Of a stretch of DNA of 64,000 nt, positions 11,880-23,170 are shown one piece after another (position 1 is the first letter of the stretch; each line of letters begins with the position of its first letter). The notes under the pieces were generated by a model. The model was not told the DNA's origin. It ran no database searches and was given only the letters and a program-made list of their open reading frames with translations. The position numbers and the translations under genes were made by a program. Origin of the DNA: Dicyema japonicum (lineage: Eukaryota > Dicyemida > Rhombozoa > Dicyemidae); NCBI GenBank assembly GCA_011109175.1, contig RDEW01000028.1, forward strand, positions 467,784-531,783, written 5' to 3'.

Positions 11880-12490
11880 TTGTGCTAATTTTTCACTTTT
11901 TTGAATTACTTTGACTTATTGAGATTGGTAGATTGACAGGTTTATATTTCGTCGGTCTTTTGAATGACCTGGAAAGCTGTGAAGTCTGATTATTTGGTGA
12001 GTTTGTACATTACTGAATTTATATTACATTATCATCAACAGCATTTTAGTTCTTTAAGTGGATAATATTGGACGACGTTTTTGTAATTAATTGTAGATAA
12101 TTTTTTAGTTTTTCGACGAACAAAAGTACCAAACTTTAAAATAGCTTAATAATCAATGGTTTTTTTTACCATATCGACATTTACTGGCAGGGAGAGAGTT
12201 TGATAGGTGCTAAAAATCTTGTCAAAAATCTAGAAATCGAGGTCGATTGACATAGATGACACATTTAATAACAAAAATTTTAATGGAGAATTGTAATTTA
12301 ATAAATGAAAAATCAGCATGTGATTTGGAAGAAATTACACATATTAATTCAATTGTTTTTTTTGTTTTGACGGTTTAAAATTTTTGTACATTGTATAAAA
12401 ATGTATAATTAAAAAATATTAAAAAAATAAAAATCTTATTTATATTTTTTTCTTCAAGTTAAGAAATGCGAAAATTGTCTGATACATTGT
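11880..12490. other. AT-rich intergenic DNA
   Basis: AT-rich sequence with homopolymer tracts (T8, A-rich runs near 12415-12450). The CPSF2 polyadenylation region must lie here. No gene or repeat family is recognised. Confidence 0.5.
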
Positions 12491-12499
12491 TATAGTCGC

Positions 12500-12965
12500 A
12501 CAAGTGTTCAATGTTCGCTCAAATAACCAGCAACGCTCACGAGGGTCTCCTGTTCGTTCTCTAGACAACTCAAGAATTCCAGCGTCGCAGGCGCAAGGGA
12601 ACCAGACGTCTCAACGGCGAATAGAACAAACAAAAAATCATTGGGTAGGACCGCGTACTTTTCCCGTTTCATCTTCTCCCTTCTCAGCGGCAGAACAGGC
12701 TCCAGAGGCACTCTGGACTAGGTTGCAAAATGCAAATGTCTCGGTGCAGGTAACGTCCCAAACAAGAGGTTTCCCGGCTTCAAAAGGGAAGATTGTCATC
12801 CCATCTGGTCGTTTCCCGTCCCGCCTGCAAAGACCGATTGGTTCGAAGATGGAGGGGTGTCCGGCGGCGTCAAAGCTGGCCTAACGACTTCGTTCAAGGC
12901 CATGTGTCTGGGAAATCTGCCTGAAATCTTCCTGCAGGAGAGAGGGTGTAGGCCAAAACAGTCGA
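12500..12965 (-). mobile_element. R2-like LINE endonuclease-domain fragment
   Basis: From 12960 downward the minus strand reads LSCRKISGRFPRHMALNEVV, the last part of the zinc knuckle. A frameshifted PD-(D/E)XK block follows (RRDGKRPDGMTIFPF, VWDVTCTDTF), then FVLFAVETSG at about 12600. These match the full copy at 50.8-51.2 kb. The 3' end is lost and the frame broken. Confidence 0.82.
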
Positions 12966-13159
12966 TTTTAAATTATTTTTCAATTATGAAAGCAGCCAGC
13001 AGTTGGTAACTGTTAGTGTTTTGTGTAATAATTAATTGTTTTAAATCTTAATTATTTTAAAATTATTAAAAAAAAATTTTTTGAAATAATAATTGCACAA
13101 AATTGCAATTTTAAAATTTAAATTGAAATAAATATAACTACAATTAATATAAAAACACG

Positions 13160-13870
13160 TTGCAGGTTTAAGAACCATCTAAATTCATCTGATTATGCGG
13201 ACTTCTGTGCCGAATTTAGTAAAGAAAACCCAAATCGAACGGCCACCGAGCTTGTCCGACATGTTTCCGACGCGGATGCTTCTAGGATTTGTCCTCAGCA
13301 AAAAAACACGAAATTTCCGGTTCTACGAGCAACAATGTCTTGTTCAACAGCTGATTGTCGAAAACAATGGGCTGCCTCAGTTATTGAAAGCACGCCCTCT
13401 AGACTGGGTCGTGTCCCAGAGGTGGTTGGGCTATTCTCTTGGAGGGGTTCAAGACTAAGTTTGGAGAGGAAATAACAATGCCTGAGTTCAGAAAACTGAT
13501 ATACGTCCAGGAACGCAAACAATTATCAAGCAATAAATGATTCGAAGGTGACCCAGATTCTAAGCCTGATATGTCTTCACCGTCTGGATCCTAAATTTTA
13601 CGATCACTGCCGACGCAAATTTATGGAACAATTGATAATTGCCGAGCAAATTGAACAAAGCTCGAGACTCCGAACCAAAAAGATTCCTTATGTCAAGATT
13701 GACAATAACTTTGGAGTGTTTGAACTGTGTCATTAGCCAATGGGTTAAAAAGAACTCTACAATTTCTATGGATCAAATTTCTACTCTTATTTATGCTGGT
13801 CAAGCTACATATCAGATTATTTCACTGAAAAAAATGAGCCATCGAAATAGAATGAGAATATAAGTAGAAA
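13160..13870 (+). other. Unassigned coding-like region
   Basis: Consecutive open frames look protein-like but I do not recognise them. One from about 13167 contains DYADFCAEFSKENPNRTATE and several cysteines (TADCRKQWAASVIES). A second has EEITMPEFRKLIYVQERKQ. A third, at 13570-13733, has DPKFYDHCRRKFMEQLIIAE. Frame changes might be tiny introns or decay. It lies between R2-like fragments, so it could be transposon-derived. Confidence 0.35.
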
Positions 13871-14154
13871 AATTGTAAAGTAGAAATCCTTTTTTTTGCT
13901 AATTAAATAATTTTTTATGAAGACGTTGTCATCAGAAGAAAAACCTTATGGCCTGCCACCCATTATCCTTAGTGGGATACAAAAAAAATCATGGTGAAAG
14001 AAGGAGGATTATTTCGTACATTGAAGATAAATTAAAATTCTCGAATAGTAAAAGTGTGTATCTGAGTCCAGTAAGAAATTCCGCCTTGATAATCTAAACT
14101 TCGAATTAAATCGAAGATCATTTTACAGAAACCTAACCCCTACGGCAAATAATG

Positions 14155-14480
14155 TTATGTTGTCCAATTAAGTCGTGTCCGACTCTTGGAGATCTCATGA
14201 ACCAGTTTCCTCCTCTCTCCCCGATCCGTTGCAATTTGTAGTAGCCTTGATATAGGCATTCCCGTGACGTCTTCCACCGTGGATAGCCACCGACTCCTTG
14301 GTCGGCCAGGCAGGTCTTCTCTTCCAGTAATATTGCTCAGCATAATGGTTCTTTCCAGTGAATCAGAGCGGACAATATGCCCAAAGAACGCCAATCTGTG
14401 TTTTACGATTCTTCCTTCTAGCAAAATGTCAGTCTCTACCCGTTTGAGTACATCAATGTTCGTTATTTTGGAAGTCCAAG
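14155..14480 (-). mobile_element. LINE RT C-terminal fragment (endonuclease-RT type)
   Basis: The minus strand reads VLKRVETDILLEGRIVKHR, RLAFFGHIVRSDSLERTIML, GRPRSRWLSTVEDVTGMPIS and ATDRGERRKLVHEISKS. This is the familiar C-terminus of LINE endonuclease/reverse transcriptases (R-FFGHI-R ... GR-R-RW ... A-DR--WR-LV). It is a different lineage from the jockey-like and R2-like copies here. The 5' part is missing. Confidence 0.78.
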
Positions 14481-14579
14481 GGATTCAAATAATGTTACTG
14501 CGTCTATTGATAATGAAAAATGTGCAGACTTTGGGACGACGTTTGGAAAAAGAAAGATGTATGTTTAGAGAGGGTCAAT

Positions 14580-14985
14580 ATTGAAAAAAGAATAACCGGC
14601 GTTGAGAATGTACCTGTTGGATATTTAATAGAAATGGGAATAATGAAACAATTAAATATCTGCCTAACTGGAATGCCCCAGGCTGCGATGGAGTTTTCAA
14701 CTTTTATGTTAAAACGTTCAGAGAAAGCAGAGATACTTAAAGCAAAGAAGTACACATTCCTCGGCGAGCAGTACACATTTGAACCAGTCGCAGTCGAAAC
14801 TTCGGGAGTCATAGGAAGCAGGTCGTTAGCCCTGCTCAACAAAATTGGATCGTTAGTCGCTAAAAGGAGGAGGGATGTCAGAGAGAAGGGCTGGCTCATT
14901 GAGCGCATCTCCTTACAGATCGTAAGGGGAAATGCGCTCTCAATCCTGAGAGCAGCCAGTAGCCTTTAACTATTTATCACCGCGA
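14580..14985 (+). mobile_element. R2-like LINE 3'-terminal fragment
   Basis: The open frame 14520-14969 ends with the conserved tail domain: EQYTFEPVAVETSG at about 14770-14815, then LLNKIGSLVAKRR, WLIERISLQIVRGNALSILR and a stop at 14967-14969. Upstream there are remnants only. Its 3' end directly abuts the truncated end of the opposite-strand copy at about 14979, so the two meet tail to tail. Confidence 0.8.
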
Positions 14986-17123
14986 ATGGAACAAAAGGAT
15001 AGTCCTCCGAAATTCTCTGGTACTTCCTCCTCTTTCGTTCCTCGGCCTGCTTTGAAGCATGCCCTGGGTCTGAAGCAGAAGCAACCAAATTAGACGGGGA
15101 ATAAGTATCAACACACGTCGCAGATCAGGTTTCGTCCGTTGGCGAATGGAAAAGTCGTCATCCCATCAGGGCGTTTTCCATCGTTTCGGGAAAGACCAGC
15201 AGATTCTAACAGGCAATGGTGTCCAGCAGAGGCAAGGGAATTCTTTAGTGTCATGTTAAGACAGGAGTGCCTGGGGAAACGACCCGCACTCATCTTGCAT
15301 GACAAGGGATGATAACCAAAAGGATCGATCCAACGTCCACAGCGGCATTTTCTTTCGGCACACAATTTAAGACCAAGACGAAGCGAGGTAGCTATTCTCA
15401 CAGCCTCATCATCCAACAGGTTTCCAATTTCGGCAGATGGATAAGCGTTCATCCAGGCCCCCGTCGAGTGACAACTGGCTGTTTTGAGGCAGGCAAGCCT
15501 TCTTACATCTTCCGTCTTTTCAAGGGACTCTTTCTTCTTTTCGAAGACACAAAACAAATAGGACTTTTGCTTATCACAATTGGCCGGAGCATTCAGGTAC
15601 AAATTCATCCATTCATCCCAGGCTCCCGACGGCGTCAGCGGTACGTTTAGTCCGGAAGTAGAGTGAAGGACCGTATCCACTAAACGCCTTGACGAGCCGA
15701 ACGAAGATAAATAGGCGCCCAAAGCAACGTCCGAAGGAAGAGAAAGACCCAAACCACCGTAGGCTACAGGGAGTGAGGCCTGTAACCATCCGAAATCATC
15801 AAAACAAACATTAAGAATGGACCCCATCGTTGACCGGATATCCACATCAATTAACGATAGAAGGTCTTTTTCGGCGTAGCATGGGGATCCCCGTAGAATA
15901 AAAAGGAGTTTTGGGAAAGGAGACAATTCTTCAGCATAAAAAAGGCGACATGACGGTCCAAAAAACTCATCCTGTCGGCAATACTGACGTAAATTAGTCC
16001 TCTTGCCTTCCAATAACTCCCTCACCCGTTTACCAAAATCCCACACCCAAGGAAGTCGAGAGAATCAATATGAGTCTCCCTAACCCCTGGGATGATATCG
16101 CAGAGTTTTCTATGAAAAAGGTAGAATGAATCGGAACTCAAATTCAGATTAATTGCTTCGCACTTTTCATTGTTAAATTCCAGACCGATTTTTCCACACA
16201 AACGTCTGATTGATGCAACTTTGGAGAGAATATCATCGGGACTTCCACCGAGAATACAATCGTCCAGATACCAGACGTTTAGTGGAGTGCAACGGTCCTG
16301 GGCAATATGGTCGATAGACAAGGAAAATAGAAGAGGACCGAGTGGGTCCCCCTGTTGAACTCCGGATCCGACGAAATAATTCCACTGCCAAAAACAAGAG
16401 GGGATGGATCCGAATACGCGAGATATACAAAGGGATAAATCTGAGGAATCCTCCTCCTACAGGTATCAAGAACGGTGTCCCTTCTGACTGAATTGAAGGC
16501 ATTCCGGAGGTCCAATTTGAATAAAACTCTGTCCTCAACATTCAATTCAGCTGATTGTGACGCAAATTCTCTCACTGCGTGGATCCCTGCTTCACAGCCG
16601 CCATTGATTCCGACACCAAGCTGCGAGAGACAAAATTCGGCTGAAATTCTGAGATAACAAAACGACAAGCCATTTTTGCGGATAAACGTCGAAATACGTT
16701 TCCAATTGCAATGGGGCGAATACCACCATCTTTCTTTCCAAGGCCCGTTAGATTCGCCGAAAAAAGGAGATTCCGACCAAAATCGGAAACGTTTCCGGAA
16801 AGCATGCGAGCTACGAGATCCCGGGTTCGCTCCAAGAGTAGCGATCCAGGCCTGCCAATAGAATGGGACACCAAGTCTGACAGATGGCCAGGTTTGAGAC
16901 CGTCAACTCCTCCACTGCTACTTCTTCGGAAAGAACGAAGAGCGTTGTAAATGGCTGAAGTGAAAATATCATGCATAGATTGTTCTGGACGAACAGGTTT
17001 ACAAAAGTCTTCTGGTTCTGGAGGATGTTTCTCTCCCAACATACAGAGTGTCTCCTGAGTGGCTTTCACCGGGTCAGAATTCGTACAAACAGTTCGAACT
17101 GCAGCAGTAAGATCGCCCTCCAT
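14979..17123 (-). mobile_element. R2-like LINE, RT and endonuclease portion (inverted-copy part 1)
   Basis: A very close relative of the full element at 48.3-51.4 kb. From 17123 downward: SSGGVDGLKPGHLSDL, DRVLFKLDLRNAFNSVRRD (motif A), VWYLDDCILGG (motif C), FRSTMGS-equivalent (DIRSTMGSILNV), zinc knuckle CRCGRWIDPFGYHPLSC and KRPDG. One-base deletions near 16655 and 16373 and a 5-base deletion near 15118 break the frame. The copy stops at about 14979 inside the VETSG tail. Together with 17125-17855 it forms one element whose 5' part is inverted. Confidence 0.9.
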
Positions 17124-17124
17124 G

Positions 17125-17856
17125 AATATATACAGTTCTCCCTCCTATTATCTATTCATGTCTGTTTTTTTATGATGTACTACACGAAGACACTTCATGC
17201 AAAGGGTGCAGAGTATCCAATTCTCGCAAGTGCGGGATTCGATGTTCTGTATGTGTTGGTTACTACCATAGGTTGTGAAAAACTATCCAAGAAAATTGCT
17301 CGATCACTTCCCTCGTGGTCGTGCCGGTCGTGCCGTCTGGAACTCACTAAAATTGAACCTCATGATCATTTTGTGTCATCATCATCTGTATCAGACCTTC
17401 TGGAAACCATGTCTCCGGAGGATTTTCTGGTTTTATTATCAAACACGCGACAAAGGAAGATTATCCCTGTCAGGATCCCCAAGGCTTCCCGGATCTCAAT
17501 TGCTTCTGCCCTTTCTTCTTGCATTGAGAAAGCTGTGTCCAATGGCTCGAAAAAGGATTGGATCGTTCTTTTCTCTTTCCCTGTCCTTGCTATGGGGTTA
17601 GAGCGTAAGCCTGCCCCATCTTCTCGAAAACCCTCTCTATCCCATGTCCTGAAGAAGCGCGTGAGTGCCTTTATGGATTCATGGGAGTCCCTGGCTGAAG
17701 ATTTATTTGTTTTCCCAGTTGATTACTTCCCAAAGTCCAATTCCAAACAGTCCAGTATGGCTCCTGAGAGGCTTCGCTCTCGTGTCAGGAGGAAATTGAT
17801 GGAGGGCGATCTTACTGCTGCAGTTCGAACTGTTTGTACGGATTCTGCCCTTCAAT
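17125..17856 (+). mobile_element. R2-like LINE 5' part, inverted relative to its 3' part
   Basis: It corresponds to 48313-49040 of the full copy: PHD-finger region, linker (SVSDLLETMSPEDFLVLLSN) and up to MEGDLTAAVRTVCTDS. It ends in CCCTTCAATAAA and an A-rich run. A 2-nt deletion near 17265 destroys the PHD histidine. It is head to head with 17123-14979, and the block around MEGDLTAAVRTVC (about 50 nt) is present in both arms. This is the arrangement expected from twin priming. Confidence 0.85.
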
Positions 17857-17879
17857 AAATTGTTATTGTTTAAAAAAAA

Positions 17880-18110
17880 TAAAAAAAAATATAAAAAAAT
17901 ATAAAATAATGTAATTAAAAATGTTTTCAGGTTAAACATTTCGGTCTTTAGATAATAATTTTAGCAATAATAAAAATCTTTACTGAATAGATAATCATGA
18001 GGAAGGCGATTTTATCAAATAGCCGTAAGCATAAAAAATATGTCGTTTTCCATTTTTGTATTAGAAAAAATTAACTTTAAAAATTAATCCAACAAGTTTT
18101 ATTAACAATA
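17880..18110. other. AT-rich spacer
   Basis: A/T-rich sequence with nothing recognised. Confidence 0.4.
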
Positions 18111-18119
18111 AAATATTAT

Positions 18120-19290
18120 TTATTAACAATAACGGGGAAGAGAGGCTGCTGACATTACGAAGAAAGCGTTTTCCGCGGACAACTGCAATCCCAATTCGTT
18201 GCCTCAGCCAGCCGCAGCAACAAGATATTTCGATTGCCACCAGTACCAAAGCGATCTCCAATTCCAACATATTTTTTAATTTTGATTTTCTCAGCAAGAT
18301 CAGATACTAGCGATTTTCCCTCATAGAACGGAAAGATTGTTAGCTCATCTGGTCTTTTCCCGTCTCCGCGGTCCAATCCCACGGGCTCCAGCACTAACAG
18401 GAAACCTGCAGCTTCAAGAGCACGCATGACAATGTTGTTCATAGCAGCTGGCTGGGTGCTCTGCACGCATTCCTTTTGCATGAAAGCGGATGAATCCCTT
18501 TGGGATTGACGATTCCTCCACAACGACATTGGTGTTTGACGCATACATCAACTCACAGGAGCTGTGCGATCCCAATCCGAATACAGTCATCGTCCAAAAG
18601 GGTCCCCAAAGAGGAACATGGGAGTGCATCCAGCCATGCTTCGCTTCCATGGGTGGCGACGGACACGAGGCATGCAAGACGATGCTGGTTGGCCTTATAC
18701 TTTAGCACGTCGAAGATATTCTTAAAGTAGATCTCATCCCAGTCACGTTTCCTCACGGATCGTTCGGCGTATCTAACCAATTTCACACCATTCGCGATGA
18801 ACAATTTCCCAAGAAAGACCGGTTGGAAAACGTAGGAAATCTTGGACCAAAAGACTTCCACTTAAGAGCGATGACAGATATGTTGGAAAGGCGATCTCCA
18901 GCACCGACCTGGAACCCGTGCCTTCGAGGCGTGTAGGAAGCTTGCATTGGTTCCAACCTAGCATGTCAAAGTGGATGTTTAGAAGCAATTCGGCTGATTT
19001 TCTCAATGTCCTATCCACTGACAAGAGGATGTTACGATATTTGAAGCAGGGAGAACGACGGAGAGCGTATAGGAGTTTGGGCAAACCGATGCTATTATTC
19101 AAAAGGAAGAACGCTTTATGAGCATCGAGTAAAAAAAGTTTCTCCGTAACTCTAGAGAGCTCATCCTCCTTTGTTAGTAGATGGCTCCGCAGTTCCTTTT
19201 CCTCAAGTGGACACCCAAGAAAGTATGTCCACTTCCTGGATACGACAGTAATTCCAGGTAGTATCGAGTTGAAAGACTCGACCACGTTGA
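18120..19290 (-). mobile_element. Divergent R2-like LINE, C-terminal half
   Basis: On the minus strand: FLGCPLEEKELR and GLPKLLYALRRSPCFKYRNIL, then RTLRKSAELLLNIHFDMLGW (post-RT region), HRLACLVSVATHGSEAWLDA, GDGKRPDELTIFPFYEGKSL (endonuclease) and the tail LRQRIGIAVVRGKRF. Stops and frameshifts separate these pieces. Sequence divergence from the 48-kb element marks a second lineage; the 2626-2760 fragment belongs to the same lineage. Confidence 0.85.
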
Positions 19291-19294
19291 GCAG

Positions 19295-19915
19295 TGGTTT
19301 TCAAAGCAGGCCCTGGGATCTTTTGTGCGCCCCCGACAAATTTATTATCAGATTAAAAAATTATCATTAGTAATAATTTTAATAATTGTTTTTTTAAACA
19401 AAATAATTTTTTAACAATTAAACAAATGTCAGTTGAAAAAGCCTGCTGTGTGGATTGCCTACGAGTTCCCTCGGAGTATGGCTATTCCAATTTTTTGTCT
19501 TAGCCATAACCCTTCTCGTTGATCCCTTTTCTTTCTGGAAAGCAAACCTCCGAGTTCTCGCAAGAACTCATAATTGTTTTAAAATTTTAAAATCAAATTT
19601 TAATTCACTCGTTGAAATATTATTTTTTAATCAGGTGTGCGTAAACAATCAAGGACTATAGTACAGGAAAACAGAGGATTCAAATATGAATGGAAGGAAA
19701 AGTTCTCTTGATTAAAATACATGGCAAAGTACATTGTTTAATATGTCACGCAACAATAAAATCGTTAAACACCTACTCCAAAAGACATTATCAACAGCAC
19801 GAATCAATTTATGATTGTTATCAAGGTGATTCTAGAAAACAAAAAGTCGTTTTGTTGCATTGCCACAACCGCATGAAGAGCATTTCGTATCTAGTCTCTT
19901 GGGTATAATGTGTGC
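19295..19915 (+). mobile_element. hAT remnant with BED zinc finger
   Basis: It starts with a hAT-like end CAGTGGTTTTCAAAGCAGG at 19294-19312. At 19660-19905 one frame reads RGFKYEWKEKFSLIKIHGK, then VHCLICHATI...KRHYQQH, a BED-type C2H(H) finger of the GTF2IRD2/SCAND3-like group, close to the finger at 39.9 kb. A later R2-like tail fragment (19390-19575) is inserted between end and finger. No other end or TSD was found. Confidence 0.65.
19390..19575 (-). mobile_element. R2-like tail fragment (third lineage)
   Basis: An inverted partial copy of the tail seen at 20690-21015 (+) and 55695-56035 (-). It covers the last about 150 nt plus 3' UTR (GTTAAAAAATTATTTTG complement). Confidence 0.8.
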
Positions 19916-20039
19916 TGCTCAATGATGAGGTTCGTGGTAATGAGCAATTCTTCAGTTCAGGTCCGAGGTAATGAATAATTCACGATACAACTACGCACCA
20001 AAAAAGCACACATCACGAGATTTATAGATATTTCAAATT

Positions 20040-20470
20040 AATTGATTTAAAAATTATTGTGACCTCCCACACCTAATTGCGAGGTGATCGACGGTCTTCT
20101 TTGCTGAGTTACAATGTCTGCACTTAGTTTCTCCGTATATTAACGACAAATTAATTTAAATCGTAAAAATCATTTATTGTATCTAAATTAGCCAAGTCTC
20201 TTCTATTTTCTTGAATAATAGTTCCATCTCATTCCAAAATTACCATTCCAGTTGGAGAGATTTCTTTGACGTAATAGATATGGATATCCATGTGCTCGAC
20301 CTTTACCCAGAGGCATCTTGTACGACTTATTTTAAATACTGGATGAGATCAAGAGTTTTCCGAACATTAGTACGCTTTTTAATCGCACCAGATGCCTCGA
20401 TAATTAATAGAAAATCTAAATTTCAGATACTTCTTAATTCCGCATAAATCGTTACTAAAATAAAATTTAA
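20040..20470 (-). other. Possible retroelement C-terminal remnant
   Basis: The minus strand contains ETKCRHCNSAKKTVDHLA followed by a Cys (C-x2-C-x8-H-x4-C), a zinc-knuckle pattern often seen at the C-terminus of LINE polyproteins. Upstream, coding-like pieces VEHMDIHIYYVKEISPTGM and TIIQENRRDLANLDTIN lie in shifting frames. The family is not identified. Confidence 0.35.
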
Positions 20471-20689
20471 ATCTGTTAGATGCGTCTTCTGAAATGAGTT
20501 TTCCGCCATCCTTATCAATTTATAAACAAATATTAACGTAGTTTTTTTGGATAAATTGCTTCCAACCATCTTTTGATTAAAACTCTAGTTATTTTTACTT
20601 CATTAAAATTTTTACAATAATATTCAACAATTTCCCTTTCTGGTAAGAATTATTTTGGGTAGATAGCCAATTTCAATAGATTGTGTAGA

Positions 20690-21015
20690 CACGTTCTCAA
20701 GCACGAATATTTTTAAATCGGTTCAGACGCCTGGAGCAGCTGCTTCGACTGCGGAGAACCTAAAAATCAAGAAATATTTTTGTCTCGGGGATCGCTACCG
20801 ATTTACTCCTGTTGCGACCGAATCATCGGGAGCCGTTGGTCCAATGACGGCTGAGTTCTTGCGAGAACTCGGAGGATTGCTTGCCAGAAAGAAAAGGGAT
20901 CAACGAGAAGGGTTATGGCTAAGACAAAAGATTGGAATAGCCATACTCCGAGGGAACTCGTTCGCAATCCACGCAGCAGGCTTCCTCAACTGACTTTTGT
21001 TAATTGTTAAAAAAA
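20690..21015 (+). mobile_element. R2-like 3' tail unit (third lineage)
   Basis: An intact-looking frame encodes KKYFCLGDRYRFTPVATESS, FLRELGGLLARKKRDQREGL and WLRQKIGIAILRGNSFAIHA, then GFLN and a stop. It is nearly identical to the inverted copy at 55695-56035. Both start at the same internal position (ATTTTTAAATC-GTTCAGAC). That suggests a shared truncated or internally deleted unit rather than two independent truncations. Confidence 0.85.
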
Positions 21016-21059
21016 TTATTTTGTTTTAAAAAAAATAAAAAAATAGATTTTTCTATTTT

Positions 21060-22560
21060 TTCCAATAAATATAAGATCAACGCCTTTAAAATATCCTTAA
21101 TTTTTAAATAACAATTGTTAAGATTTGAACTCAAGTTACATAATTTTTTTATATAAAACTTTCAATTCTTATTCAGTAACATGATTCACATATATCTATA
21201 TCGATTTCGTAGATTAAATTATTTTTTTTTCAATTGTATGATAAATGCATGTAAAAAACTCAAATAGCTTCTGTCAAGTTTTTTGGAATATATTTCTACA
21301 CTTTTTGGGAAGCGTAGGAGGAAGTAAGATGATATCCAATGCCTAAAAAACTAGTTTTGTAAACTTTACTGTTCAACTTATTTAAGAAAATCATATTCGA
21401 GTAAGCACTAGCGACCTTATTGATCCTAGAGTCGGTAGATGGAATGATAAAATCAGATATTTTTAGTTTAGTATCTGTGAAATAGTAATAAAAACGATAA
21501 ACCTGTTAGTTTGAAATGTTCTTGAGGACAAGTTCAATAAAAAACTGTTGATAAAAAATTCTCCAGGATATTTTCTAATAACAGTTTTAACCTTTTCAAT
21601 GAATTTACTGATTGAACACAGAATAACAGTTAGTATTTTATTCAAAAACTCGAAAAATTAAAAAATCAAAAAAATTGACTTATTGACCTAAAAAATTAAA
21701 TTTTTTACAGCGTTCTCACTAGGCCATATTTTTTATAACTCCGCATAGGCAGGACTTTATTCAAGTAAAGAACAGTTAATTTGTGAAAGTTGATTAAATA
21801 AATATGGAAAAGTCTATCTGCATACCAAAAGTTTTAGTAGAAAGCAAGTTAAGATTTTTTCTTGATTAAAAATAATTATTCGGTTAAAACTGTCTTCACA
21901 ATCATATGAAGAAAATATTATTGGTTAATTTTTAGATTGTCATTTCAACGATATGAACCACGTGGGTAGATCTATAAGTTAAAATGGTCGAAAAATTAGT
22001 AGTTAATAATCACTGATTACGAAACCCTTTCTCGAAGCAGAAATTCTTCTTACAAAATTAAGCACCCTCTCTTATTACGTCTATTTAAAGAGCAAACTTT
22101 TCAACTACCATCCGACGAAACATATAGACAAATTTATCAGTTAAAAAAAACATATTTAAATATTAATGATAATTTTTAAATAAAAAACAGTTAACAGATA
22201 GCTAAACATCAGCCAATGGTGCACCTTCAAAGGGAGCTAAAAAAGACAAGAGAGCCATCAAGCTTGCGTTAAAGACAGAGATAATAATACCAATTTTATG
22301 AACATAGTGATCTTAGAGACTTGTATATAAAACTTCAGGATCTGTAAATAGGCTGAGATTGATACTGGAGAAAAATTTAATCCATATGGTAACTAACTCA
22401 TCTCCTTATAATTTCATTTCATTATCATAAGGATTATTGACTAAAACTAAAGATCAAACTAAAAGAATATTTATGATAATTTTAATTTTCGATTTTATAC
22501 TAAAAACATCATTCCGTATAATTTAGTGAATGAATACCCCAGATGACCCCCCGTTAATTC
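21060..22560. other. AT-rich intergenic DNA
   Basis: About 1.5 kb without a recognisable gene. Around 21930-21985 it holds one copy of the CACGTG-centred repeat (ACGATATGAACCACGTGGG). The remainder is A/T-rich. Confidence 0.5.
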
Positions 22561-22734
22561 AATTAGCCGCCCAGTGCGGTCATGTGTGGAAAAGAGAGAT
22601 GAACACCGGCCAATAGGAAGACTTTGATGGAACATATCGAGATCACGTGATAGTTATTTCGGTTTTTACAATGGTCTTGGGATGTTAAAATAAAAAAAAA
22701 AACGTAGAAGGGCGACCTAGAGAAGTAAGCCCAA

Positions 22735-23170
22735 GTTTGAAAAGGTCGAAGTTTGATTTTTACGATAATGTTCAAATACAATTTGGGGATCAGGCAATCT
22801 TTAAAAAAATTGAAAAATAGCAAAACAAATTCACTGGAAAAATTTTGTATGTCAAAAGGTCTCATCTCTAAATGATGGTTCTAGGTAAATTCATCGCCGG
22901 TAATTTCATCGCCGGTAAATTCATCGCTGGTTAATTCATCGCTGGTTAATTCAAGCGACCACGTGGGTTATTGAAAGAAAAGGTCGAAATTTGATTTTTA
23001 TATTATCATTAAAATGTGATTTTGGAGATTAATTTGACGATATGAGTCACGTGCCCAGATCCCCAAGATAGAAGAAATTTGAAAACCTCAATTCTCCAAA
23101 TAGTGTTAAATTTTAATCAACGATGTGCACCACACGTGTGTATTAGTTAAAGTGATAGAAAAATTATTGA
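22735..23170 (+). repeat. Dispersed repeat with GGTCGAA and CACGTG blocks
   Basis: Degenerate copies of a unit contain AGGTCGAARTTTGATTTTTA, an AT-rich stretch (ATTAAAATGTGAT) and GACGATATGARYCACGTG. They occur near 22735-22790, 22975-23060 and 23100-23170, with an inverted one at 23640-23695. More copies appear around 21930, 35520-35660 and 55340-55460. There is no coding capacity. The MULE minisatellite array lies within the same stretch. Confidence 0.6.

Noticed and set aside
15309-15650. 113-codon plus-strand frame
   Set aside because: Antisense shadow of the R2-like zinc-knuckle/endonuclease region read on the minus strand.
22884-22951. Repeat array that might suggest a CRISPR or satellite
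   Set aside because: The 15-mers are contiguous without spacers and have an inverted partner at 23712-23754, which fits transposon ends in a eukaryote.
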